Of a stretch of DNA of 64,000 bases, positions 37,371-49,032 are shown piece by piece. Within the stretch, counting starts at the first letter, position 1, and every line of letters starts with the position of its first letter. The notes under the pieces were generated by a model. That model did no database searches, was not told the DNA's origin, and saw only the letters and a program-made list of their open reading frames with translations. Source of the DNA: Perkinsus olseni (lineage: Eukaryota > Perkinsozoa > Perkinsida > Perkinsidae); assembly GCA_013115135.1 (NCBI GenBank), contig JABANP010000177.1, positions 1-64,000 of the forward strand. The letters run 5' to 3'. Both the position numbers and the translations under genes were made by a program.

Positions 37371-37989
37371 CGATGGCGATTGAAAGCCTTCCCAAGGGTT
37401 TTCCACGGTTGACTCAACCGGGTTGAGCCACGAAATGGATCGTGAGAGAGACACTACACTAACGGGCACTCGTACAACCTAACACTGCCTTCTTTGATAA
37501 CAGTGTTTTGAAAAGTGGAATAATGACCAAATAGAGTAAAGATCAAGAACCCTTGAGGTACGTTAGTACCGAAGCGCTCAACGGCCGTAGAATGCGCGCT
37601 CCAAAGTAAACGTCAAGCTTATGTCGTTCGATGATCACGCTACTAGTCTCTGATGAGTGCTAAGTCAATCGCAGCAAAACTTGCATAGGTCCTTGCCGTC
37701 CATACATGGTAGGACTCCGGTTGTACAAGGCCCAGCCGGTAGAAGAAGGCCAACATCACGACAGAACTTGCACCAACCGCAGTCAGATTTGTGGTTGCCT
37801 TCTACGAACCCTGCCCAGACAGATGCCAGAAGCCACACCATACTGAACCGTGTCATTCCAAAGTGTGGGAATCTTTCACTAGGAATAAAAGCCGAGTCAT
37901 CAAAGCGTTCACTTACACGCACGAGGAACGAGGAATGACGATGAATGCACTCATGTTCGATAGACGAGGAATGCACGAGCTCAGACGCA

Positions 37990-40450
37990 CAGGCTGCGCG
38001 GCCGCACAGAGCGCCACAGCGGTCGAGAGCTCACGCCCTGTGTGTGCATTATAGTGACAACTGCAACTACACCCATTGCTGATACGTACCCACTTCGCCC
38101 TTTGTGCGCTTTTGCTCATTATACGTACGTTCGTCCCAAGCTTCGAAAGGGATGCCAGTGAACTGAAGTCGTGAGGTTGCGCTAACACGATACGCGATGA
38201 TAAGATGATAGCTCTTTTTCGGCTTCGAGTGCCTGACGCTGTATTGGAGGAAACCTGTTCATAACACGAAGGGTCAGCTTTGAAGTTGCGTTGTGAGTGA
38301 TTCAGTACATTAAGACTCCTATTTTTGGAGACTGAGCAGAAGAGAACGATATCAGGTGATGCACACAATGTCCAGCTTTTTCGAGCATCGCGGAGAGCTG
38401 AAATAGTTTGAGAAGTGTGATGCATATGAACTGCGGACACCAGCCCTGAACTAAGTGCATGACCCAAGTGTGCTTCCCTTGGAATAGCTCCCTCATGGAC
38501 CGTGAGTCACGGTAACCCCAGCATCACAATAATATGATGGAAGGTATGATACCTTCCATCACCTTCCATACCTTAGGTATCGAACCTGGAGCTCCCAGGT
38601 GGTTCCAGGACCCACCATTCTGAGAGGTCCTCTCGTGGAATGCTGTAACTTGCGAACCGCAAGCGCAAGCTCCCATAGGACGGCCTAGTGACTGCGAGAA
38701 TCAGATCACACTGTCACTGTCTCACTGTTATTGTCATGGTTAGAGTTATAATAACTCAGTACCCCGACTCAACCATCTTAGCAGGATGTGGACGTTCTGC
38801 GCCTCGGACACGGTAACCATGCGAAGTAGCCGTAGTCATTTGACGGGCAGGAGCCTAACAATAAATACAGGCTCATAGTAAAAGCATCATGCATCAGGCT
38901 CATCGTGCGCATCCTACAATGACCCAACGGTGATAGCAGCATCATAGCCAACGCCCCCGAGTTACCGCCATGAACACAGCGGTAACACTTGAAGGTAACA
39001 AAGGCAAGACGGTTGCGGAGATAGGCGCCGGCTATTAAGCGCCGCCTAATAGACGGGACGGGGAGCCTTACTAACACTCTGGTGATACAAAGAATTCATA
39101 AGGGCATTCCCCTCGAGTCCTGTTGAGAATAGGGCGCTGTTAACCCTCCCGCAGCCCCGTTGGGAACCTTCTACAATGCAGCCTCGGTAGTAGAGCTCTG
39201 GAGATAAAACACACTGTGAGTTAAAGATTATTCCGGAAGACAGCGTCAGCCGATGCAATCAAAGACGGGGCAACAGTCGAGCTGCTGTATGGACTGCCAC
39301 GTGCTCTCGAGATTTCCAGGGCATAGTAAATAAGCGCCTCTACCAGATGTGGACCAAGAGCTGACAAAGGAGTCATTATGAATGCCCATACCGCCTGTGA
39401 TCGGCTTACAATGAGAGTCAATGGCTTCGCTGACAACCTAACGGTTAAGTCTTAACCCATTCCGCCGCAAGAGTCCCTTCCGGGGCTATTTTCTCTATAA
39501 GTTTACCCGTGAGTGGGCTACAACGACGGTTCGGGTACCTTTCCTCATACTCATCTCGGGCAAATTGCTTCCAGCGTTCTAGCTCTTTCGTTCGAGCACG
39601 TAGTCTCTCGGCATCTGCTAGGCAATATTTTTGAACAACATGATGAAAATACGATGAAAATATCCTAAGCAGATCCTAAGCGAGCCACTTGCGAGAAAGT
39701 TGATCGTTCAGAAACGGAATATCGAGAAATGAGACATCCACATTTCTGTTGCTTCTGTCCACCATTCACAGCCTCCAGACTATCATCGTCCTTACGGTGC
39801 CGTTGATCTCTTCTCCTCTTGTCCTCCCGCCAGTCAAGATTCTCATCAGCATGAGACAAGCCAACCAGTGACATTCTGTCAGTAAACAACTATCATGACT
39901 CATGATTCATGAGTGCATAAAGCGTCAATCAAATGAGACAATCAATGAGGCAATCAATGAGGCAATCATAATCGTTACAATCATGTGGACAAGTTTCTCT
40001 TCATGAACGTCTTCCTGAGAGCCGCTTTTTAAGAGCGATTGAGAAAAGGCACTCAGTCCTCTTGCTGGAAGAGTCTTGCAGCTTGAGGTGCGACAATGTT
40101 ACCGCTGTTGCTGCGACAACGAACGGTAGATGGCGAGTCATTCATAACTCCACCAGCTTCTCTAGTTCAGTTCTGGTTCAGTCTTCGAACTCTCCATCTG
40201 ATCTTGAGAACCAGACGGAACATCATCGGATTGTCTCGGCTCGGGCCTAAAGGCTTCAGGGCCAGGCCCTGAGGGCCTAAAGCTTAGGCTAGAGCGTAGA
40301 CCGATTTGAGTGGTCCACGAAGCCGCTATCTACTGAACGCTGTTAGCCTGGATTGAATCCAGGATCATCCAAGCTGAGTATATCTTCGATCTTCAACTCT
40401 TCCACTACTTCTTGACGAAGTCTTCGTCCGCTGAGGCCTTCGTTCCGGGC
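37990..40450 (-). repeat. Inverted duplication, left arm (minus-oriented gene copy)
   Basis: The reverse complement aligns block by block with 43,440-45,730. Protein-level similarity is retained in frame: the minus strand reads DKRRRDQRHRKDDDSLEA and NGGQKQQKCGCLI (39,740-39,830), MTPLSALGPHLVEALIYYAL (about 39,315-39,375), and LIAGAYLRNRLAFVTFKCYR with CVHGGNSGALAMMLLSPLGH (38,920-39,040). The last frame is open from 39,077 to 38,778. These frames match the plus-strand arm, so an unrecognised spliced gene was duplicated. The largest open frame is 37,913-38,467 (184 codons). The arm carries several palindromic insertions missing from the other arm. Confidence 0.75.
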
Positions 40451-40799
40451 CACCTACAGAGCGGCTGCCGCTCAGCGGCACATACCACACCAGGTGTGGC
40501 ACACCTTCCCTTACTCCTTGTGACGTATTCATTACGGCAACGAGATCGCTGCTCTGTTGGCATCATCATTCAACCGGCGCTTTATCACATTTAGGAAAGT
40601 TACCCGATCCCGCTTCATCATTATCCTGCTATCATTCCCTAGTTATAAGGCCTCATAGCAATTTTGCCTCAAGATCTTAGACTCGCGCCAATAGTCACTA
40701 CCCTCCAGCCGGCCGTGACGAATTGGTCCCCCATACTACCTGTATGTCTCCCACACTAACCGCAGCTGCTGCCGATAAAATTTAAAACTTTAGTGTTTA

Positions 40800-42400
40800 T
40801 GCTTCGCTAAGCATTCATTGAATCAAGCTAAGCTTTAGTGACTAAAGCTTAGCTTGGTCTCGGTCCGAGCCTCTCGGACGTTACATTATCACACAAGCAC
40901 TCAGGGCCATACCTCAGCGAGGAGACAAAATATGCTAACATGGTCATGCTATAACTGACGCATCTCTTCAGTACCCTTCTGTCACACTCATCATTCGCGT
41001 TTACCATTCCTTCCCCATGGTAGCGGCACCGCCTGCCATGAGTCGCTCATGATGAGCGGCCTCACGCGCCAAATAGAGGTCTGAATGGTATAAGAAGTAT
41101 ATGCTGGTATATTGGTGTCTCATCAATGATGAGGAAGGATAGCTGCACGCTCACCACGGAACGGAAGCGCGCGGCTTCATCCTTCGTGCTCATCACGTTT
41201 GACAAGGCTCTTTCAAGTTGAAGGCTTGAATGTACTTGTGCACTTCAGGCAAAGCATTTGGCTGAAGCGTCAAAAGAAAGAATATCCAGTCTGTCGTTTT
41301 TTGAAAGAGAAGGCCGCACTGCGGAAGGTGATTGACCGATCCCTTCTCACACTCTTCTGACATTGATATTTGGCGCTTATTATAATATGTAAAGGAAACC
41401 GCGGCTCGCAAGACAGCTGTCTCTGCGTAGCCAAAGTAAACCGACCGGAACCGCATCGGCATCAGGTACTCTTAGATGTCATCTAGTAGATGAGCAATGC
41501 CGATGAGAAATGATGAGCTTGCCGATGAGATACGCTCCAAGGCTACGGGAAGTGATAAAATAATTGGAGCAATTTTCTCCGAGCAAAAGGAAGCCGAGCT
41601 GCTTGAGCCGCTCGAGCCGCTTGATCGTCGATTGTACGTGTCAAGTCACCACGAACGCCTTTCTCGGCATGTGGACCACATGATGTGGTCAGGAACAAAT
41701 GGCTCGCTAGGCAGATGAGCAGGACAGGGCTGAGGGAGCCAAAATGCGCGAGAGTCTCGTGGCGAGACAATAACAGAAGAACTTCGACTCCGTCTGGTGA
41801 CAAGATTACACAGTTACGACGACAGAAACTCTTAGAAACCCCCAGCTCGGCAGAGTAGAGTTCAGCCGCTGGCCTCGGGTAGTATCTTCTGCGGAATTAT
41901 TCCGCCAGAATATTATCGGAACAATAGGAGATCCCACTAGCTGCTACTGCTAGTGACTAGCAGGCTGATATGGCTACCTTCCTGGCTTGCATTTAATGCA
42001 ATTTAGCTAATGTAAGCTAGTCTGCTACAGTATCCAAAGGAAAGGATAATTTCATAAGGATTTCCTAGAACGAGGTAATGGTGTATCTCGGTCGACGATT
42101 TGGACATATTCATTTTATGTCGTATGTTTTTGTACTACAAACTTTGTAGTTTTCAAGTTGAAGAGAAGGGAGTGAGAGACTCTCCATTCTCGAAAGAAGC
42201 GTTTTAAGACTGCTTGTGAGAATAACGATGCGGCTGAGGAACAAGATTGCTACGCAAGTGAGTCCGAATCTGACAGTCCGACGCACTTACCCTGGGAGAA
42301 AATCAGCTGTACGATTCAGCTCGACGCTTAGCTGAGTCTTAGGTAGACGGCACGGAAGCTGGCAACGTATCAAAGCATTATGAGGTTGCTATAGGAGGAG
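40800..42400 (+). pseudogene. Decayed coiled-coil gene copy
   Basis: The stretch aligns with the 3' part of coiled-coil paralogue 1. 40,970-41,040 matches 24,400-24,480; 41,240-41,430 matches 25,205-25,400, including the exon block ending ggccgcactgcggaag|gtga; 41,500-41,840 matches 25,720-25,975; and 42,030-42,250 matches the fragment at 27,660-28,280. Exon sequence is interrupted by stops and deletions, and the exon reading TVARKTAE in paralogue 1 breaks off after a few codons. It lies between the two inverted arms. Confidence 0.6.
40824..40856. repeat. Perfect palindrome 16+1+16
   Basis: Arm caagctaagctttagt, centre g. It lies at the left edge of the decayed coiled-coil copy. The equivalent place in paralogue 1 (about 24,245-24,275) has a different, shorter inverted repeat. 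Confidence 0.97.
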
Positions 42401-42569
42401 CCAATTGAGAATTTCTCGGAGCCACGATCAATCGCTCCAAAAGACTGATCAGCAAGGAAAGAAGGTAAACCTGCATCTGTGTTCGCATGATTCTTGGTCC
42501 ACCAGTGGTGGCCACTGGGCACTCTTCCCATTCCGATTTGGCATAGGCTAGTGTCTCGGCGATGTCTCC

Positions 42570-43440
42570 ACAAGCATGAATGAGTTCTCTCAAGTCTGTA
42601 ATAGTTCATGCGACATGCTGTACACTTCAGTTGCGTACCTCAAGGGCATTCATCACGACTGCGAACGGAAGATACAAGAACGGGGAACTAGGGACTACTT
42701 TATGAAGAGCCTACTCGCCGGCAGTGAATTACTGTGCAATCAGTACAAGCTCATTTATAATGTCACAGACTTGAAATACCCCTGGGGTATTACCCCAGAT
42801 GATGAGTGAGGGGTGCGTACTACGCACTGCGTAGGCTGCTCATGAATCATAAGCTAGGAGTTATGACCTAGACCGGCTGTTTTTGGACACAATGTATCCG
42901 ATACACAGCTTCTCGCCGTTTGCCTGCTGGGCCTTCTGGGTTATCAATAGGAAATGCGTCGATTAGCGAAGTACTGAAATTTCGGACACGTTTCGACAGG
43001 AAGCCTTCTGAATTACAGCGGGTTTACCAGGGGGAGGATTCGATGAAATACACGGATATGCTCGAATGGGAGATAGATCGCTGTGCTGCGGAGAAAGAGA
43101 GGCCAGAGGAGCGATATTCTAGAGACTTGAAAGTGAGGTGGGAGTCAGTTCAGAAGGTCTGCCTCAACGGGTCAACTTGGCATCGGAGTTTGCCATTCTG
43201 AGTTTTGCCTATTCTGCTTCTTATTCGGCGCCGATATGAGACCTTTCACGTCGAAGCACCGCGAATATAAACTTTGTCAGCGATGCAAGAAGAGATTTAA
43301 TAATAACTTTGGAGAGGTCCTTCAACTCCTTCAGCAAGATCTAAGGTGGATACCGAACCCGGGAGCCTCCCAAGGCCTTGGACAAAAAATAGAAGAGTTG
43401 GAGCTGGCCGCTCTTTTGGTAAGTCGACTCGGTGAACTTG
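42570..43440 (+). pseudogene. Coiled-coil gene exons, fragmentary
   Basis: Exon-like pieces include LKGIHHDCERKIQERGTRDY (about 42,640), YTDMLEWEIDRCAAEKERPE (about 43,050, resembling the exon near 21,020), a basic piece CQRCKKRFNNNFGEVLQLLQ (about 43,275) and GQKIEELELAALL (about 43,380). A palindrome-bearing intron lies at about 42,780-42,830. It may be the 5' part of a gene that continues into the right inverted arm. Completeness cannot be judged. Confidence 0.4.
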
Positions 43441-45730
43441 ATCGGCGAAGCGTTCATATCGGAGATATATGCAGCTTGGATCCAGGCTAACAGCGTTTAG
43501 TAGATGGCGGTTTTCGGACCACTCAAATCGGTCTACGCTTTAGGCCGAGCCAAGAGAAGATGTTCCGGCCGGCCCTCAAGATCAGATCGAAGAATGCCTC
43601 GCCATCTACCGCTTGTTGTCGCAGCAACAGCCGCGGCATTGTCATACATCCGCCGCGGCAATCATTGCCGGACAATGTCGCTAGAAGAGAACTGAGTTCC
43701 GTGACGGAACTTCCGTCCCTCAATCGGTCTTCGGAAGACGTTCGCGAAGAATTTTTTCCAAGCAGGGTTGGTGGGACTGATCACTTAGGGGACGTGTGTT
43801 CGTAATTGTAAAGCCTCACGTTCAGTCATCCTGTCATCATGACCACTACTAGTGGCCCACTTACTTCCTCGCTAGCGACGTCTGCTACTGCTCATTCGCC
43901 GCATTTCCAGGTTAAAGAGGTTCATCGCTCTCTAGGAGGGCTTATGGCTGAGAAGTTGAAACTGCGGCTACGTCTGGGATTGCTGGCGTAGAACTGAACT
44001 CCTCATTCGATTCGTCGCTTGATGCATCCAAGATGGTTTTCCCTGACAGAATGGGATTGGCTGGCTTGTCTGAGGCAGAAGAGAATGACTGGCTTGAAAT
44101 CGACTGGCGGAAGGACAAGAGGAGAAGAGATCAACGGCGCCGTAAGGACGATGAAAGTCTGGAGGCGGCGAATGGTGGACAGAAACAACAGGAATGCGGA
44201 TGTCTCATTCCTCAATATTTCCGCGAAGCGTCGTTTCTAGGCGAATTAACCTCCTTGCAAGTGGCTCGCTCAGGATCTGCTTGGAATATTCTCATCGAAG
44301 TTGTTCCCAGAACCGTAATCGTAGCCCACTCACGGGTAAACTTATAGGGAAAGTAGCCCAAGGGACTGCTGCGGCGGAATGGATCAAGTTGTCAGCGAAG
44401 TTATTGATTCTCACTGTAAGGCTCAGGCTTAAAGCCAATCACAGGCGGCATGTTCATTCATAATGACCCCTTTGTCCGCTCTTGATCCACAGCTGGTAGA
44501 GGCGCTTATTTATCATGCCCTGGAGATTTCGAGCGCATCCGGCAGCTCGAGAGTTGCTCCGCCTTCGCTTTCATCGGGAGAGGTGCCGAGCATCGGCTGC
44601 TGTCCTCCCGGCTAACCTTTCACCTACAGTGTATTCTCATTTCTGAGTTCTACTACCGAAATTGCATTGTAGAAGGTTCCCAACGAGGCTGCGGAAGGAT
44701 TAACGGCGCCTAATAGCCGGCGCCAATCTCCGCAACCGTCTTGCGTTTTTTACCTTCAAGTGTTACCACTGTGTTCATGGCGGTAACTCGGGGGCGTTGG
44801 CTGTAATGCTACTATCACCGTTGGGTCATTGTAGAATGCGCACGATGAGCCTGATGGGTGATTCCTCATCCATGAGCCTGTATTGTTAGCCTTCTGCCTG
44901 TCAAATGGCTACAGTTACTACGCATGGTTACCGGGCCCGAGGCGCAGACCTTTCATATTCTGCTAAGACGGTCAAGTCGGATGATACAAGAGCCGCCGTT
45001 TAGTTCTGCGGTGATGATGTAGCTCAATGAGTTTCAGTCTGCATGTACACAATGACGACGAAGACAGAGGGGTGCCTAGCGTTACACTATCATAGTCCGA
45101 CTATTTAACTTGGGAGAAAGTTACATAGACACTTAACAATGATGTTTAGATATCTGAAATGTTTTGGCGTCGGGGGGTTTAGGAGTAATTCTATTCATGA
45201 CAATGCCACGAACAGCGTGATCTGATCGGGATCCTCGTACTTACTAGGCCGTCCTAACAGAGCTTGCCCTTGCGGTTGGAGAGTTGCAGTAGTCCATGAG
45301 AGGCCCACTCAGAGAGGTGGGTCCTGGAACCACCTTAGGATCCCAGGTTCGGTCCCCTCCATCACATTGCGTATTGTGATGCTGGATTTACCGTGTGGTA
45401 GCTACTCCAGAGGAAACAAACTTCGATCATGCACTTTTTTCAGGGCTGATGTCCGCATATTATGTACATCACGGTTCTCATACTATTTCATCTCTCCACG
45501 ATGCTCAAAAAGCTTGACATTGACAAGTGTGTACCCCCTGAGATCGCTCTTGTGTTCAGTCTCGTAATTTACTGAGCCAGTCGCCCGCAACTTTAGAGTT
45601 ATTACCCTCCGTGTTACGAACAGGTTCTCTCCTAATACAGCGTCGGGCACTAGAAGCCGAAAAAGAGCTGCCATCGTGTCATCATGGCGTTTTAGCGCAA
45701 GCTCACGACTTCAGTTCACTGGCCTCCCTT
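43440..45730 (+). repeat. Inverted duplication, right arm (plus-oriented gene copy)
   Basis: This is the plus-strand partner of 37,990-40,450. Matching frames read DRMGLAGLSEAEEN, DKRRRDQRRRKDDESLEA, NGGQKQQECGCLI (44,040-44,215), MTPLSALDPQLVEALIYHAL (44,464-44,525), and LIAGANLRNRLAFFTFKCYH with GNSGALAVMLLSPLGHCRMR (about 44,713-44,845; the first frame starts after a stop). The longest frame is 44,033-44,347 (104 codons), and a stop after MTPLSAL-type sequence differs between arms. The protein family is not recognised. Acidic/basic composition near DKRRRDQR suggests a nuclear or structural role, but this is a guess. Confidence 0.7.
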
Positions 45731-45861
45731 CCCGCGATATTTCCCACACGGTAACCGTTCACCCATGAAACAGGTCCAACTGCCTCCACCACTGGCAGGA
45801 AGCCGAGAACCACCTCCCGACTTCCGAAAAGAGCCTCCAGGTGAAGGTTGACTCTCCGGCG

Positions 45862-46925
45862 ATGGCCACGGGCTCCGATATCTCAGAAACCTCCGAAGAG
45901 AAGGCTGTAGTGCCAAAATTACCAATTCCGATGCGCCAAGTTAGCGAGGTAAGCTCATCCATTCACCTGGTAGGTTCTGTTTTGTTGTTTGCGGGCTTCG
46001 AGGGTGCATGAATGATTATGTGAGTTTGTTCAGCGAAACGGTCGAGCCGAAGATGCTTCCGTTCTGGACGCATTCCTGATACCGGGGATACAGGAGAATC
46101 TTTTCACCAATGAACAGGTGAGGAGAAAAATCGCGGCGATTGATGTGATCGGGTTCACTTTAGATCGCTGAGGCATTCAGGAGTATTGACTCGGATGGCA
46201 ATGGCTATCTTGATGAATCTGACGTGAGTTACCGTGAAGCATTGTCTATGTTGTTCATAGACAGAGGGGCCAGTGAGCGTGTGAGTTTATAGTCCAACGC
46301 CGGTTCCGGCCGAGTTAATCTGTTACCGGCGTTCACTGTTGGGGACAAAGGCCAGTCAGCATCTGCTTAGTAAAATCACAGATTAATGGAAATTATGTCT
46401 ACGGATCTCTGCGTGGTACTTCCCAGGGTTGTCCTCTATCATGCCAATTATACCGACTTATCCCGCTCGATAGCGTAGCCGTGAGCATCACAGTGGCTGG
46501 GCGTCGTGCCAGCGTCAAATTGTAGGACAGAAGTGGTGGTCTGTTTCTGAGAAATCAATTCCCACCATTAGTCACCCATCATTAGCGCTTTTCGTAGTTA
46601 CGGCAAGTACTAGCTCTGTCGGGAGAAACAGTCACTAACGAAGAGATACAAGAGATGATAAGGATGGTCGATAATAACGGCAGCGGTTACGTTAAGTGCG
46701 GACTGACGATTTAGGGCGCGCGCTTTTTGTCATGCGCTTGGGCGAGCGAGTTTTGGCTCATAGTAGCGCTCGCCCGGTGACCTTCCTTGGGAATGTGCTA
46801 CCCGACTTATCAGTTACCGAGAGTTCGCAGAGTTGTTTTTGAAGCCGTCATTACTATTCCGCAATGTGGAACTGGAAGAGAGGACGAAACAGAGGATGTC
46901 GCTGTGGGATTATCATGCTAAGTAA
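45862..46925 (+). CDS. EF-hand calcium-binding protein 1
   Basis: A five-exon model gives a protein of about 130 residues: MATGSDISETSEEKAVVPKL opens exon 1 (45,862-45,950, donor gtaagc), a second exon reads DAFLIPGIQENLFTNEQ (46,035-46,117), a third AFRSIDSDGNGYLDESD (46,165-46,223), a fourth begins LRQVLALSGETVTNEEIQEM (about 46,601) and reads MVDNNGSGYV, and the last reads YREFAELFLKPSLLFRNVEL and ends SLWDYHAK-stop. Two canonical EF loops are seen: D-S-D-G-N-G-Y-L-D-E-S-D, and D-N-N-G-S-G-Y-V-N-Y-R-E completed across an intron. It is probably a calmodulin/centrin-like calcium sensor. It starts just downstream of the right inverted arm and precedes a second EF-hand gene in the same direction. 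Confidence 0.8.
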
Positions 46926-47307
46926 CGATCAAGATACCAGCGTAACGATGCCGTATTGCTCTAACACTCCCACAAGGGTAACTGGGGCTTGCTCGTAGTT
47001 TAGGCTCATTTTCTTCGGTCCGCTACGCTACTCAGTCAGTAAGCGCTTATATCCATCTAGGGGACGTGCGCGCCTCGAATAAGGGTGAATTTGTGCCATG
47101 GGGCTCTATTCATAGCATCCTTCCTAACGCGCCTCCATACACCACCACGATCCTCAAAATCTTCCCCAACCGACTTCAACCGTTTAGAGGACTCCTGAGA
47201 CTAGGACTACTCCTACCGCTGATTCTACTACCACTAATGCACATGAACTTTTCCGTTCGGGATTTTTCGGTAACTTAAAATGACCCGCGAATGACGGCGT
47301 TGATAGG

Positions 47308-48613
47308 TACGGGTATAATCCCGACTTCGAAGTGGAGTTCGAGCGTGCTGTAGAGCAGAGGGAAAATCAAATCAAAGAAGGTGATTGTCGAGTTATCCTG
47401 GAGCATTCTCCGAGATGACAGTGGTCTCTCTTCAGCCCGCTTTGTCGGCGGTTTAACGCGAGACTCCCGGCGTGATATCCTTACTGCCTTCACCGAGAGC
47501 GAGGCTGGGTCGAGCGTCAAGCCATCGCAGATCAAAAAGATATTCCACAAGTTTCAGGAGATCGATAAGGATGGTTCGGGAATGATAGACTACGAGGAAT
47601 TTAGAAAGGTGTTGTAATAGGATATTCCTCAGACCACGTAGCGACAACAGTAGGCACTTCTGAAGGAGGATACGCCGATGCTTCGGCGGCTGTTTGCGAT
47701 ATTTGATACGGATGGATCGGGGGAAATAGATGTTAAGGAATTCATAGGTTAGTTGGGGGGGCTTAATGTATACTGGTGTGACCTGGATTTTACACGGCGA
47801 GTGTGATTTCCGAATGTCATCACGCCCGCTTGTTTTTTACACTCGAGGATGTCCAGTTTCTTGGGCCTGAGCGGTGCTTTGGTGTAGGTTACCTATAGGC
47901 GCGAATTCAGTAGCAGAAATATGGACACGTTTAGAAGCATCAGATTGATGTGAAAACTCCGTAGAGTTCAATCCGTCATGGGATGGTTCCCAAGTTGGAC
48001 GCCCATGCTACTACTATGTCTCGCTAGCTGTTTCCTGACTTTTGTCAATACTCGTGATTATCCTTTCAGTTGGGTTATCCACCTATACCGATGCACCTCC
48101 GAAGGACAAGTTGAAGTTTGCCTTTATGATGTTCGATGAGGACGGCAGTGGCTTCATTGACAAGGCTGAGCTGTTGAAAATTCTCAGGGCCAACTCGCCT
48201 GGTAGTACACGTTGTGCGCATGTCTGTGGCAACACTTCTCTCGGCGTCCCATACTAGCAGTGATAGTACGCTGGGCTGCCAAAATGTCGATTTTATGTCT
48301 TTGTACCTGTGTCGTGATATTTTCTCGGGTGAAGAGTAGCAGTATTCGAACCCCGACCACGCACGGCCTGGCAGTCACTGTCGATTGTAACGGTGACAAT
48401 TTAGGTGACATATCTGAAGCGTGGTTAGACCGGCGAGCTGAGGTACTCTATGGAGAAGTGAAGCTGCCGGTGGGAGCTAAGATATCGATGGAAAAGTTTA
48501 CGGAACTGGCCGAGTCCAATCCTCAACTCTTGATACCGGCCTTCCAGGAACTTCGTGAAATCGACACTACACTGGATGTAGTCAGGCGGTGCTGGTTGCC
48601 TCGGTCGGTGTGA
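47308..48613 (+). CDS. EF-hand calcium-binding protein 2 (CBL/calcineurin-B-like)
   Basis: Exons read YGYNPDFEVEFERAVEQREN (47,308-47,378), then ARFVGGLTRDSRRD and FHKFQEIDKDGSGMIDYEEF (47,436-47,605), then EDTPMLRRLFAIFDTDGSGE and IDVKEF (47,656-47,748), then DKLKFAFMMFDEDGSGFIDK and AELLKILRAN (48,072-48,200), and a C-terminal exon with KISMEKFTELAESNPQLLIP (48,410-48,590). Three EF loops are canonical, and a fourth region near GDNLGD is degenerate. The final FTELAESNPQLL segment resembles the last helix of calcineurin-B/CBL/NCS sensors. The first exon and the exact stop are uncertain. A perfect 8+1+8 palindrome (48,636-48,652) follows the last coding exon. Confidence 0.75.
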
Positions 48614-49032
48614 GCGTACTGGATGCACCATCGTGAGTCACGATTCGTGACTTAGCGCAACCTGAACTCGACGAATTAGTAAAAACATCGGCAACCTTGT
48701 GCGGCGAAATGAAACTACTGCAGATCACTGATAGTGGGCTACTAATGGTAGCTCGACTACTCAATGGGGCAGAGCGTTTTCTATGGGACGTCCCTAGAGT
48801 CTGAAGCGCTCGAGTATCAGCAGTTACAAATGCAAGAGCTCAAGTGGGGCTCGTCTTAGTCATAGTCATTCACAGGTGTCTGAGGGCTCTAAGTCCAACA
48901 AGAGGAGAAGGAGTTTACTCCTAGGATGATGGTCCTCATGATATATGATAGTCTCGACGCTGCTGCGTTGTGTTATCTCTAATGATACGGGATTATGATG
49001 CTGTTCTCTGCTAGTTGGGCCTTCTTTCTTTC

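Noticed and set aside
37913..38467. 184-codon minus-strand ORF as a complete protein
   Set aside because: It overlaps the inverted-arm sequence, has no recognised domain, and its frame is broken by stops in both other copies. It is treated as part of the duplicated unit only.
44905..44925. Relic of a dinoflagellate/perkinsid spliced leader on the minus strand
   Set aside because: Only about 11 bases (gtagccatttg) match the spliced-leader core and the rest diverges, so it is within chance.
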